This document shows positions 37,101 through 50,372 of a DNA stretch of 64,000 bases, piece after piece; positions within the stretch are counted from its first letter, which is position 1, and each line of letters opens with the position of its first letter. Origin of the DNA: Theristus sp. LFF4_11 (lineage: Eukaryota > Nematoda > Chromadorea > Monhysterida > Xyalidae); the NCBI GenBank assembly GCA_030248135.1, contig JASANC010005802.1, positions 123,256 through 187,255 on the forward strand, in the 5' to 3' direction. Both the position numbers and the translations under genes were made by a program. The notes beneath the pieces were generated by a model, which saw only the letters and a list, made by a program, of their open reading frames with translations, was not told the DNA's origin and did no database searches.

Positions 37101-40100
37101 GTGAGCAGATATGAGGATCTCTAAAATGTTGTTCTGTTGCTTGTTGTATCACAGATGTCTGAACGTCTGAACATTGTTTTCAACCGAGTCCTGTAAATAG
37201 TCAAGGTCGAACTTTTTCAACATTTGCTACTCGCAAGGTCTCAGTATTATTTAGTTATTTTCATAGTCTCTGAGCAAAGTCACAGTTTCACCATCAGTTT
37301 TAGTGTCCCTGCTTGCGCTGTGTGACCAACAGCCTCCATAGTGCATGGCCATGGTCACATGTGCTTACGGAACACAACACATGCGCATCATTTGAAAAAC
37401 ACTAAAGGTCAATCCAGTGCATGTTTTCTGAGTCCATCATGTGCGTTTCTCGATATGCTTTTGATCTTTTTGCTTGTTGTTCATTTTGCAGTATGTTTTT
37501 TATTGTTTTAAACGATTTTGTTTGGTTGTAATTTAAGACAAAGAAAGGCTCAAAGTGCTCGTGTCAAATTTCATCATCTTCATCATTGATCCAATCAATC
37601 GGATCTAAAACGCGATAAAAGATATTCACAGCTTGTTCAGAATGTTATCGTCAGAGATGACAATAAACAATCACAATTTCTGATGATTTCAAGATGCTAG
37701 GAAACGATGTAACAAGATCTGTGAGCATTTTGAAAGTGCTGAAAATCTTTCTCCTGATAATTACGAACCGAATCAACCCAAATCTAAAAGCGACCGCAGA
37801 AAGGCAGAAATATTCTTCGTAAAACCGTACCAGTTGTTTTGCAGTGATTGTGGCTGGACACGCTATATTTACCATTTCTATACGTTCTTGTTTACATTCT
37901 CTGAATTGCTCGAACCACACATTTCAGCGTTTTTCCTCTTGCAATTGTTTGTTGGTTCGGTAATGGACGGCGTTTTCAGCAGTCTGCGCTTAATGGCCAT
38001 GTTTGCTAGCTTGAACCAGAAACTTGTGAGCTTTCACTCGAAAAGTAAATTTCAAGTTTTTTCATGAAGAAAAATTTTACGAGCAGCTGACTGTACAGCA
38101 ATTCCAATCTCGGCTTTTTTCTTGGATGCGTCAGTCTGGCGGATCCAGTTGAAAAGCAGAGAAATTCAACGCTGTGCAATTTTACGCTTTGCTTAGTCAG
38201 TGTCTGTTCAGTTGGTCAGCTGCCAACAAATGTGCAGACTGCCATACATCAATTTATACTGCACAAGCGTGGTCTCTGGCTACGCGCTTTCCATCCATGG
38301 AGTTGCGCTTTTAACGTTCTCGCTAACGGTTTTAGGAACGTTGTACACATGCCCCGTTTCTGTTTAAGTGCAGCCGGTCAATTCTGCGTCACTGTTTCAG
38401 AGAGTCAGTTTCAGTTTCAGCAGCTTTCCACGCACACTCCATGCCCCCTGCCAGTTATTCATGCATATGCTTCATGAAGGTCCTGCCTGAAGATAATATA
38501 TTACAGGATGCTATACGTTTCTGCTGGGCTGGCTATCCAATGCGCAAAAATTTTTATGTCTTTGAATTTGTCACTAATTTATGTTTTGCGCAATAAACCA
38601 CCAAGTAATCGTATATCCGCAGTTTTTCACGTTTCACTCTGCCACTTGCTCTCTGTGGTGGGAAACACGCATGTAAATAAATTAGTTTACAGACTGACAC
38701 ACTGTCGATTGTACAACTGATTGGGTGTAATTGAGTTTAGGTGCACTGATTGGTCGCTAGAGCAACCATGCATCCAATCAGCGCTCACCGTTGTTGTACT
38801 GCATGCAGTTTGTCTGGTTACATGACGGTTGTCCTTCCACATGCGTATTTGTTTTATAAATTCTTACCAGATTCATAACTTTTTTATGTTTTATGTCGTG
38901 TTTTCTTGATGAATTTGCCCGATCAACAGTGACACTTTCTAATCATAACCATTACATTGCCAACAGCAATCGTGTTCAGATGAAAGACCGACGCATGCAC
39001 GCGCGGCAGTTTCACCCGGACTGTTGAATTATGTTTATGTTTGCATGGGTTTGGAGTGAAACCACACCAGCAAAGCATTTTATGTTGAGAAAGTTTCTTG
39101 GATTATTACTTCTTATGAAAGGCGCTTTCTAACTGAAAAAAATTAGTTCAACGCACACTTCTGTTTTACGGTTTTTTCAAATTATTATTTCTGCCGCAAA
39201 ATTCAAAAATTCCTTTTACAACGATGCGTAAAAATAAGCCAGCATGTTGAGAAAAAGCATGTCAAAAAACGTGGACTCCCTGTGGCGCATGTGACTTCCA
39301 ATTTCAAAAAAGAATTCTTCTGTAGTACCGCAAAAACAGAACAGCAACAAATGAAATATGGTCATTTCTGCTTGAAAAGGCAAAACGGCAACTTTGGCAA
39401 ACTGGACACTCACAAAATTCTGATTAATGGAACAACAATGCCGTCAAACCTCAATGGGGGGCTCATAGTTTCTCAATGAGGCGCTCCATACTTTCGTTAC
39501 GTTCATTCATTCGCTCAATACGTTCGGCAATTTTTTTCAAACTTTTTTAGGCTTTTTTTAATGATTAATGAATACCGTAAAGTCTTGCATATAAGGTCTC
39601 CTTATATAAATTTGAAAATCAAAAATTTCTGAAAAAAGTGGAATTTCGTGTGACAGCCTTCTAAGTGGGAGGAGGTCTTATAAAGCGAACATTAGGAATT
39701 CCGGGCCTTATAAACGGGGTAGGATTTCCACCATGTCAAAATTTTGAATTTTTTGGTTTCCCGCCGTGTGACACTCCGCCTACTTTTGGGTGGGGGTCTT
39801 ATAAGTGGGAGGAACCTTATATGCAAGACTTTACGGTAGTTTTGTGATGCGATGGAGCGATTTGTGTTTTGCAGTTTTCCATTTCCCTACGTTTCGAACG
39901 TCTGCAATTTGGCGCAGGCCCGAGCGAGTGCGTCACGGCAGGATGCTCGCGCACTCAGGCCAGCTGATGCTGATCTGCTTTCCTAAACGCTTTTTGTCCG
40001 TTCCATCTTGTTTTTTTTCACCATTTCATCCATTTTCGCTCACGCTCAGTCATTTGTTTTTCAGACTGTGTTTCCCAAAGAATGGTTTTCCAGTTTAACG

Positions 40101-43100
40101 CCGACGAAAATATGCCCCAATATGTCTTGTTTCGCGTATAATGTTTCTTTCTCAAATTCTTCACCGGGTGAACTTTTCTGGTTTTGTTGAAAAAACGTCA
40201 ACTTTGAATTGTTCTTGCAAAATTGAAATCGTTTATTTTTCTGTCAGATGGGCTGTGTAACATGATATGGCGATCCATTTGTGTGACTTTTTTGCCAAGC
40301 GAACCAAGGAGGTGCTTCGCTTCAAACAATTGTGCGCTGTGAAATAAAATTGTTCAAACAGTTTCAAGTAAATTTTTTCAAGTTGCATGTCAGAGGCAGA
40401 ATCTACATTGTATTCTTTGCCGTTTTCGTTTCTCACCGATACCGAACCATTGGATCTAAATGGTTCTGTTCGGTTTCCTGGATAAAAATAAATTGTTCAT
40501 AGTACATCATTATTTTTTCTTGTACACCACGTACTAAAACACGTGCATTTGTATGAATATACATACACCAACAGCATTCATTGTTTACATTTACACTGCA
40601 ACATCGTCCTTTGCGTCTGTTGTCCCGCTGTTTTCACAAACAAACAATCATTTATATTTCCCTCTGGTTGCTTTATGTCTGTGCTACCCAACTAACTAAC
40701 AAGCAAATCAAAATAAACACTCGCCACATTTTGCACATTTTTGCCATTTTTTTATTTTTACACGCCTCTGATTCTCACGCACAGTGGTTGCAATTGTTTG
40801 TAAAAGTAACATTTTCGAGCAAATGCAAAATTGTGCAAGTTTATTTATGGTTGCATCATTGCCTTGGGTTTACAATCGAAACAATGCGGTTTCTTTAAAA
40901 AGGTGGTTTAAAACAAACCAAGTTGTCAGAATTCTTGTCTTCTGATTCATCAAAAAACAGTTATTTCTAAAAACCAGCTAATAAAATCTTTTGTGCGGTG
41001 CATTATTTACGGTCTCATACGGTATTGGTTGGATTCTGCCGACAGCGCTACCGTAGTTTTTTTGACACAAACTGCTCAAGGCTTTTTATTGACTTTACTG
41101 GTTTCTTCCACCTATTTTAACATTGCATCTGACTGTTACTAACAGTATTCAGTTTGATTTCTTGGTTTTTCAGTTGGAATTACAAAATGAAAAACTGCGG
41201 AGCGAGAATCAAAAGTGCACCAGGCAACTGCAACTGTTGAAATCGTGCGCGCAGCGAACGGCTGCCTGTCGCAATTCGCTGATGTCGAACAGCGTTGCGG
41301 TAATTGCATTTTCAAAGTGTTCATCCGTATTTTAGTTCGTTCTTTTAACATAACAAATGTCCCAAAGTGTTAAGCGGCATTCATGAAACAGTCTTTAGTG
41401 ACGCACAGGCATATCTACACGGTCACTAATTTTTGCTTCATGAATGCACCTTTCTTCTTTTTATTTTTTTTCTTTTCTTTCTACGTCTGAAACATGAACA
41501 CTAAACCTTTTGTCTTCGTTTTACAGTTGAAGCAGATTTTGGGTCATGCAAAAAACAATTCAAATCTGCATGTAAAAGAGACTTTTTTATTAAGTTTTCA
41601 CTAACATCCTGTTTTATGACCGATAAAACGTGTGCCTGCATAAACACCTAACGAGAACACGTTGCGTTTTTTGCAGCTTCTGTCAAAGCACAAAAACATA
41701 TATCCAAGAAAAATTAAAGCAAAACAGTGGGATAACCAGAAAGCAAAAAAAAGATAAAAGGCATGAATTTCGAAAACACTCCAGCTGTTACAGACTGAGC
41801 TGTGTTTTTGTATGTCGTAAATTATGTCTGATGCTTCAAATTCAGAAACGAATCTGTTTTTTGTCGTTTTAATTTTTACAGCTATTCGTTCAAAAACAGT
41901 TCGTCTAAAATCGAAAACGCTCTAGCATTTCGCTGTTGTAGATTTTTCAGAGTGAATATTATTCTTATTTCTCAACCGGCCTGTTGTAATCTCAGCCACA
42001 TTTAGTTTTATTCATAAACTCGGAGCGTTACAATTGTCAAGATTTGCCGTCAAACATCTCAATTCAAGATAAGCGAATACCACGCGCGATGGTCGTGACA
42101 TTCCCAGAAGGACTCAAACACCCTACCCCAACAGACATTGGGTTGGCTTGGCAGACCAGTGCACTGCGGTCACTTTAGGAGTCACCCCCTAAACTGAAGC
42201 AGACTGCAGCTCGATTTCAGTGCTCCAAAGGAAAAGCATTCAAGCTGTAAATTGCTGACGGAAAGATATGATAATGCAGGGAAATATAACCCCAATGCAA
42301 ATGGATCAGCTCAGCTCTTTGAGTATCATACGCAATTAAGGATTTATTTCCGCGCTTTATCAAGCGACATGGTGCTTTCAACGTATTAACCGTGTGCGTT
42401 CGCTTAAAAGAAGCCTCTCTGCTTGGGTACATACGCTTGCACTGCGTTAGCTGGCCAGTCAGACATGCGAGAGTGACTGCGTTGTTGTGTGGTGTCACTG
42501 CCAAAACACTCACATGCAACCTCGCACTTGCTAAAGCTAAATGTATTTTTGGCGTGTTACCTACATGACGCACAAGTTTCACAAATTTTGTTCTTTTTTC
42601 TGGACAAAATTTGTGACAAAATTCCCTTGTCCGTTCTTAACACACCTTTTCCACGTTTCCGAATGTTTCCCAAGTGCTTTCGTGAAAAATACCGGTTTGC
42701 AGCATCTTTGGCATTTCAAGTTTAGCGCAGTTAGTTATTCATGAGTTTTCAGCAGCGGGCTAAAGTTTTGCGCAAAGATATCTTCTCTCGACATTGTTGA
42801 AAAGTAGAAAAACCCAATTAGGTTTTTGTTGGTGCGTTTTAAACTTTTTAGTCGTCCGCTAAATATAATATTTATTATCAAATTCTGCACTTTATCTTTT
42901 CTATTGTTCAATATAGAAATGTTTTACGTTGCTCCGTAATTTTGTTCTTTTGTTTAGCGATGGCAAAATTTATAATCAAATGCTGAAAGAACATAATAAC
43001 AGCCACTTTAAGCTGAGAATTCAAAGGGAGTGAGTGCAAAGTTTCACGTGTACGTTCATGTGACGTCGTCGTGTTTATCCTCCACCACAGTGATTTGCAG

Positions 43101-46100
43101 TGTCCCTAAAGGGGCGCGAACGAATTGCAGGGTTGTCTGCCAGTGCGTCTGTCCGACAGCAGCAACGTTGTGCTAATGGCGACATCGAGCGGGCATTGTC
43201 GCTCACAGCAGCAGCGTCACGGCGCAGGCGTAGAGTCAGCGACGGACGAGGAGGACAGCGGCAACACCAGCGACCTGAACGACTCGCAGCAGCGGACGGT
43301 GGACACGCGCGCTGTGGTCGCGGCCATGTCGCACAGTGTGCACGCGCACGACAACACGCACAAGTGCTACTGGCTGAGCAGGTCGAACCCGGGCAGCCCG
43401 CGGTGGCTCCGGAGGTCGAGGCTCATGAAACTGCACGCCGCAAGCACCACAGCGCAACGGTGCTTCGCGTTTTGACTTTGTTCGTCTTGAGGGCAGCTGG
43501 TTAGGGGGCAACAATCATAGCCGCGCTGACTGCCTGATTTCGAACGCGCGACCTGCTTTTGAACATTTCAATATCGATTTCAAATGTGTAGAATTAGGTT
43601 TTGGTGGTGACAGAGAGATATGTCCCTGAGTAGAACGAGTGTTTTTGTGCCGTTGCAGAACGCACTCACTGCCGCGCAACGCAGCCGAGCGCAAGCCGTC
43701 GCATCAGAGCAAGCTGGGCACACAGAAGCCAGTGCCGTTGCCGCGACACAGAGTGCCGCATGAGCCAACCGCTTATTTTGTTGATGACGATCTGCTGAGG
43801 TACAACATTAGTGGTGCAGCGTTGACACTAAAGACAGACACAAGCAATTCAAGAAAGACTGACAGCACTGTTGCTTGCATATATTGCAGCGCAAACCTTA
43901 CAAAAGTGAAAGCTACCCTGTAATGATGGTCAAACGTTGACAGGATCGAGCGCGACAGTCTGGAGCCGACGTTGGTGATGCAGCGCTCGACGTGCACCAC
44001 GGGCACCTTGGAGGCGCAGCGGTCGTCGCAGACGCTGACCGCAACGAGCACCGCCATCGCCAGTGTCGACCGCGACTCGCTGGCCACTGCCGACTACGTG
44101 AACATCAACGAACTGCCGCTGTTGCTGGCGTCCGCCATGGCCAGCAGCTGGCATGCGCAGCCGCCACCCAGCGAGCCGCCGCCAGCGCCCCCGAAGCATC
44201 GCCAGATGCCGCAATGGGTCAGTTTTGTGTAATTTTGTTGTTACAGCAACGATTTCAGCAGAAAACAACACGGGAACGCAGTTGATTTTGCAAAATAATA
44301 TTGCAGGAAGCAAAACTACACCGACTCGCAGAGCAGTGCCTGGCGACCACGGACGATCGCTTGAGCATCGCCAGGGAATCGTCGTTGCCGGAACATTTCC
44401 CAGGAATCAGCACGACAGCGGCCGACTGGCGGAGTTCCGCGGAACGAACGACCAGCGCCGACAGTGGAAAGTTGACGGGAAAGGACTCGGGCTCTGACCG
44501 AATTCAACTGCCAGTGTTCACCACCAGACAGGGCGCGGTGAGTCTGCAGGTGACAGAATTTATTGAACAAATCAACTGCAGTTCAATAGAGCTTCTATTC
44601 CATCAATTCACTTCGTATCCTGCAGTTGCATAAAAGCAAGCCTGTTTTTCAAATTCACTTGCAGAGCACAGCAAAGTCAAAGCCACCAAGCAGCAGCAGC
44701 AGCAGCGTGGGTGGCGGCAAATGGCATTTGAAAGTGTCCGATCCATCGTCGAACGATCTCGCCAACGACAGCTCCCCACAGCCCTGCACCAGCGGCGACT
44801 GTCGCAGCTCGGGCAGCAGCCATCATGCCGCCAACGGTCAGTTTCGTTTGTTTGGCGTGCGCGTGCACTATTTTGCTTTTTTCATATCACGTTTGCGGTT
44901 GGGTTGATTGACTGGGCTCCTAAAGTGACAGTCGTCAGTTGCTGTGTGCGCATTCCTACAGCAAGCACCGTGCTTGGTTGCGTTGCAGTGCCCACCGTGA
45001 GCCACTACGCCGCAACACGCGTGTGTCCGGCGAGCAGCAGCAAGCGCAGTCGGGCGGCCAATTCGGCACGGGACACACTCGGCAGCAGCTCAGATGAGGA
45101 CGCGGAGGGCGACTACGCGGTGCCTCCGGACGCATTCCAACATCGGCCGATGAACGTGGTTGAGTCGGAGAATGGCATGCAGATCAGCTTGATTGCCGAG
45201 CCGTGCCAGGTTGGCCCAGGCTGTACACGCTGAACGATTTTCTTGCATCCTGCACTGCACTGCATCGGAAATTGCACTGCAGTGTTGAAAATTTTTTTAG
45301 TCATATTCAGAAAAAAAATTTAACGACGCACTGCAAGATGCAGTGCAAGATGCAGTGCAAGATGCAGTGCAAGATGCAGTGCAAGATGCAGTGCAAAATG
45401 CAATGCAGTTTGCAGGATGAAAAAAAATTCTGGGTGATAAATGACTTACCGCATGATACGTTTTAGACTGCCGCTGATTGGTTTCAATGACAAACAAGAC
45501 GAACTGCGAGTGGCTCATAGCATATGAGCTCAACTCAAAGTTTCAAAGTCATCTTTTGTAAATTTTCAGATTGAAAAATGCGGCTATTTAATGAACGTTT
45601 CGGACAACCGAATGAAATCGTTGAAACGACGTTGGTGCGCCCTGAAAGGCGGCGAACTGAATCTGTATAAATCTCAAGTTTGTTTTTTCTCAGTTATTTC
45701 AGAAAGTCCGAGTACAATGTAATATGATTTTTTCTGATTCATTTTTTAATAAAAATTTTCAATTTTCCAGAAAGACGAGTTTAAAGAGCCGCTCGTGCGA
45801 ATGGCATTGTCAGACATAAGTTCGGTGACAAAAATCGATAACAAATCTGGCATCGGGTTGGAGGTATGTTGTTGCACTCTTTCAGCCATTAAAAATTTAA
45901 AATTTTTATAAAGATTCAAGATTTTTGTCATGTTTTGTTCAGATCACAACAGCGACATCAACACATCGATTCACGGGCGAATCGAAATCGGTGACTGAAG
46001 AATGGATCAAAGGTGGTTGAAGCTTTTCAAGATCTACTCTCTCAAACATAAACTTAAAAACAGTGAACTGTTGTTACTTTTCAGTGCTAAACCGAGCGAT

Positions 46101-49100
46101 CAAGGCACAGAACAATGAGACATTGGCGAATGCCAGCGACATCGCCTCCGAGGCAGACGTGTGCGGCTGGCTGACCAAAGTGAAATGTGGCCACTACAAA
46201 CGCTGCTACGCGGCCTTGTTCGGCACCAAGCTCGTCTTCCTCAAATCGCCCGCGCAAAATGTTGGTTGTATAAAAACTTTGTGCTTTTTAATTCATTTCG
46301 TAAACACTGATTGGTTGCACAAAAATGTGCATTGTGAATCACATGAGCTCCGTTGACCAAACAAATTGTTTGCTATCGGTTATAAACCAATTAACATTTC
46401 AGTCAAAACAAAAACAGTTTTTTATTCTTTCAGTCGAGCAGCTCGCAGCTGTGTGTCCAAGGCGCTCTCGTTCAAGAGGCCGTTCGCTCATCAGACGACT
46501 CGAGCTCGGATGACGGCGGTCATCGGCACTTTGGCAGTGCAGCGGGCATGACGAGCGCAACGACGACAACCAGCGCAACACAGCCAGCCAGTGCTGACCG
46601 ACACGACAACACACTCTCGATACAGCTGACCAATCAGCAGCCGGTTTATCTGGTGTTTTCAACGATGGAAGACAAAGAACGCTGGCTGTACCATCTGCGT
46701 GTCGCCAGCAACTCCGGTCAACTATACGGAACGGCCTTCGAAATTCTCGTGCAGGTCTAGTGAAAGGCAGTTTTCATCTAAAATTGGACTGATTGCTTGT
46801 ATCGCTTAAAAATGCAGTTTTTGTCACGTAAAGTTGTAATAGAAAATAATGTAAAAGTAAAATAGTGAAATTGTAACATTGTTACATCTAAAAATAATCA
46901 CAGTATCACGTGTTTTTTTGCAGCGGCTGATGTCTGTCGGTGGCGACACTGCAAGTGCCCTTTGGGACGACGTTCTTATTGCGACTGTTGACCAGCCACC
47001 AAAGCAAACCATGGTCACTGTGGCTGAGGAAAATGCAAAGGACGCATTGGCGTTAGCAAAGGTACAACAACAAGTTGCGCTTGTTTTGGTGCATGTTTGA
47101 TTGCACACGACGCAAACGCGAATGTCGTCCGTATCGCAGGCATGCCACCTGTTCAGCACCGTAGCCATGCAACCGTCTGCCATTCAGTACCACATCGATC
47201 TCGCACAGAACACGCTGCAGCAGGCCTTGAAAAACGACGATCTAAGGAACGAACTAATCGCTCAACTAATTCGACTCAGCAATTGCCCAATGGCGACAGG
47301 CCTGCACGCGTGGAAATTACTGGCGCTCGCAGTGTCGTTGTTCATTCCGGGACAATACGCCCTGCTGTGGTTGTTGCGCAAACACTTGGCCAGATGGGCA
47401 TGCATGGGGTGAATGCATTTTGTGCTTTGAAACACTCGTTTGAAGCTGCTGAGAGGGTTCTCAATTGTTCATATGATTGATTCAAAGTCAACACTGGCAG
47501 TGCCCTGTTGCAGCGGTGACGAGGCATCAATGGCGTCTTTCTGTCGGCAAGCCCTCGACCGGTGTCTTGCCAGCGGGCCTCGTTGCGAGCGTCCAAGTAA
47601 ACTCGAGACGACGTCGCTGCTGACGCGCAATCCCAGCGCCACACAGCTGCCGCACTCGCTCGCCATGGGGCTGCCGGACGGGCGCTTCCTTGTGGTGACG
47701 TTCGACGGCAGCAGCAGCGTCGCCGAGTGTCTCACGCAGCTGTGCAACAGCGCTGCACTCAGAGCACCGATGTACGCCGGCTATGCGCTGCACGCAGACG
47801 AGCCGCACGATGCTGCCTTGTCGGTGGTGTTGAATGGCAAGCAAAAGGTGCGTGCTCTACGTTTTATTGCAATTCCGATCACGTTACATGCACCCAAAGT
47901 TCTCTGGCACAGATTTGCGACGTGATCTCTCGGTGGGAGCAGCAGCTCAGCGGCGGCAGCAAGTCGGGCCGAGTGCCTTCCGGCCGCATGATCCGCATCC
48001 ACATGCGTCGTCGTTTCTATTGGCCGCATTTGGCCGCCTCCGAGACGGACAAGGAGCGCGCGTTGATGGTGCACGAAACTGCCACTGCGCTGCAATCGGG
48101 CTCGATTCCAGTCAGTCCAGAGCTGGCCGACGAGTTGTGTGCGTTGTTTGCGCAGGTAGGAGCTGTGCTTGTTAAAAAACTGGATTCACGTTCGAGGCAG
48201 CCAATTAGCTAGATTTGTGGTTTCACGTTTTGTTTTGTTCATGTCTTTAAATGTTTAAGAGTGTTTTTGCTGAGGCATGTCAGTTGCAGGCAATTTCTAG
48301 CAAACATTTATTTAAAAAAAAATTTAGATGACAATGGGCGACTGGAGGAATGGAGACGTCGAACGCTTGAACGAAGCGCTGTCGAAATTCTATCCGGATC
48401 GCTTGTTACAAATGAGCACGAGACAAGTGCTACAGTGAGTTCTTTTGGTATGAAGAATACAGTAGTAGTACAAGTATTCAAATTTTTATAGTTGATTTGT
48501 GACGAAATGAGCAAATTGTGTGTGTCCATCTGCAGTGGCAACATCTCGAACCGCTGGCGTGACATGCGTGGCACCACGGCTGCCGACTGCGCCCGTGTGA
48601 TTCTGGGTGTGCTCCGGAGGTGGCCGTTCTTCGGTGCTGTCCAGTTCACCGGTGCCATGCGCTGGCGACAGGACGAACGAGTGCGAATTGCGGTCAACGA
48701 TGCCGGAGTGCACCTGCTGAACGCACAGAACTTGGTTCGTGACAGCTAGCATGCAGTGTCAAGGGTAATGCACGGCACGCACTGTGTTGAGCTGCCCTTG
48801 TATGTTGTCTAGTTCAGGGTTTTTGGTATTCTTTGAAAATGTGTGAAGCATGCGCTCGGCACACTGCAGGACATGATCACTTCGTACTCGTTCGCATCGA
48901 TCCTCTCGTTCGGCGGCTACCACGACGACTTCATGCTGACTGTCAGCCGGTCGTCATCGGCAAATCACCACCCGGACGAGCCGACGAAAGAACGAATGAC
49001 GTTCTCAATGCCGAAGCCGTCGATCCTGCAGTTGACGCTGCTGATTGCCGACTACATCAAGGCACGCCGTGTGGTGTGCGCGCGCGCAGACGCCACTGCC

Positions 49101-49217
49101 GAAGCACGGCCATTCTCTGCGTTGCACCAGAGCACTCCGCGCCGGACGCCACGCAAGTCGCCCATTCGCGCCGCAGCTGCGTCCACCATGGCAAACTCAG
49201 TCGCCAGTCGTGTGTGA
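34118..49217 (+). CDS. MAX-1 / PLEKHH homologue (PH-PH-MyTH4-FERM)
   Basis: 21 exons, in phase, about 1348 residues: 34118-34258, 34444-34527, 41174-41299, 43131-43381, 43659-43799, 43944-44217, 44307-44537, 44665-44836, 44989-45209, 45570-45677, 45771-45863, 45943-46012, 46085-46260, 46434-46754, 46924-47061, 47140-47408, 47514-47847, 47913-48155, 48328-48434, 48536-48734, 48870-49217. Residues about 35-115 form a coiled coil (LELQNEKLRSEN). A low-complexity region follows (ATDEEDSGNTSD, poly-Ser). PH1 starts near residue 548 (CGYLMNVSD, KSLKRRWCAL), PH2 near 660 (CGWLTKVKCGHYKRCY), then MyTH4 (WKLLALAVSLFIPGQ) and FERM (FDGSSSVAECL, RWPFFGAVQF, GGYHDDFMLTV). In nematodes MAX-1 acts in netrin/UNC-5 axon guidance. 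A CAG acceptor lies about 60 bp before the ATG. Intron 2 is 6.6 kb and may hide small exons. Confidence 0.9.
35163..35226. repeat. CA/CACG microsatellite in MAX-1 intron 2
   Basis: Runs of (AC)n interrupted by GCAG and GCGC. No further function is visible. Confidence 0.8.
39573..39838. mobile_element. Tc1/mariner-type MITE (266 bp)
   Basis: Starts TACCGTAAAGTCTTGCATA and ends with its exact complement ...GCAAGACTTTACGGTA, with TA at both ends. The inside repeats GTCTTATAAGTGGGAGG-like blocks in both orientations. It lies in MAX-1 intron 2. CCGTAAA termini and the TA target fit the Tc1/mariner group. Confidence 0.72.
45246..45418. repeat. Small hairpin-forming element with 12-bp tandem array
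   Basis: Begins CATCCTGCACTGCACTGCA and ends TGCAGGATG. Positions 45337-45396 are five exact copies of GATGCAGTGCAA. The left arm can pair with the array and right end. It lies in the MAX-1 intron before PH1. Confidence 0.65.
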
Positions 49218-49700
49218 CCACGATTGCAGGTTTGCATGTTTTCGAGATCTTGAAAATCCATTTTAATCAGTATCACGGTGATTTACTGTAGAATGATGCT
49301 TTGGATTTTTGCTCTGCTAACACAACAGTTAGTGGGCTGTACAACAATCACAAGTCCTATGTGCATCTTTTTGAAGTTTTCTTGTTTACTCCATTTTTGT
49401 GTTTTTCGTTTTCTTCAAATCCTGTACATAATGCTGATATTACAAGCGTCTGTTTGGTTATTTTTATCTCTTTGTTTATTGTTAAAATTGCATAATCAAA
49501 TGTGATCGATTGCGGTTATTGCTACAACATTTTCCTGAAGTATTTTTTGCATAAACCACGGTGGCAACCGGCAATTAAAATGGGTGGAACCAACGAAACA
49601 AAACATAAATTCACAAAAAGCATGACAAACAGCAGGTCATTTTCAACAAGTTGTCTGGGGACTATATTTTCACACAACAACAGTTCGTAGCTTTTTCATC
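49218..49700. other. Spacer after MAX-1
   Basis: T-rich stretch of 483 bp holding the presumed MAX-1 3' UTR. No canonical AATAAA was seen close to the stop. Confidence 0.4.
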
Positions 49701-50372
49701 ATGTCTCAGTTAACCGCATCTGAACGAAGTTTTGGCTGCTGCAGCTGTCGGCTGGAGCCACCGTCGTCGCCAGGAAGTGCACTCGGTGTCGGTATGACTC
49801 GAATTTATTGACAACCGCTGGCGTTTAAAAAAAACACTACAAAACGCAGCTTTTTTCAGTGATGAGATTTTGATCTGCTCAAACAATTTGAAACACCTAC
49901 AGCGCAATGTATAGACCATCATTACGAAAAAACACACGCGCATGTGGCATCGGCATGCGTTGGAAACATGGAAAGAACCATCCTTTCTCAGACCGCAGCT
50001 CTCAAATTAATAAAAATGAAAAGTTATTGCTTTTTCCAAAAAGAATGAGACGGTTTAAACTTGACGTATCAAGTTTTTTGCGTTTTTTTTATTTCTGACT
50101 GACGGAGCAAATGATTTGCGGTTTTTGGTAGAAGTACCGCTCTGTTCGCGCATGCAGGCGCACCAAAGGACAAGCAGTCGCTTGTGGAGCATCGTGTTTT
50201 CTCAGCGTACTTGATGGACGGACGACGTCGCTGGGCACAGCAGCGAACAATCGCCGTGCAGACGAAGCCACGGCGGCAAAGGCGCGGCGACCAGCGGCAC
50301 TCGCAAGCAAGGCAAACAGACAACAGAGACACCGCCGCCGAGAAGTTTGCAGTTCCTTTTGTTCTGTTTTGA
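49701..50372 (+). CDS. Possible small two-exon gene, not recognised
   Basis: ATG at 49701 opens exon 49701-49791 (MSQLTASERSFGCCSC, then a Pro/Ser patch). This joins in phase (GT-AG, phase 1) to 50158-50372, with LVEHRVFSAYLMDGRRRW and an Arg/Gln-rich tail, for about 101 residues. GC content and codon look match the neighbouring real exons rather than the T-rich spacer. The gene may go on: a donor at 50361 could join 50468-50517 (HGAAFEFYLHRCNEQH) and later short CAG-preceded segments near 50789 and 50970. I do not recognise the family. It could also be an alternative 3' end of MAX-1. Confidence 0.4.
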
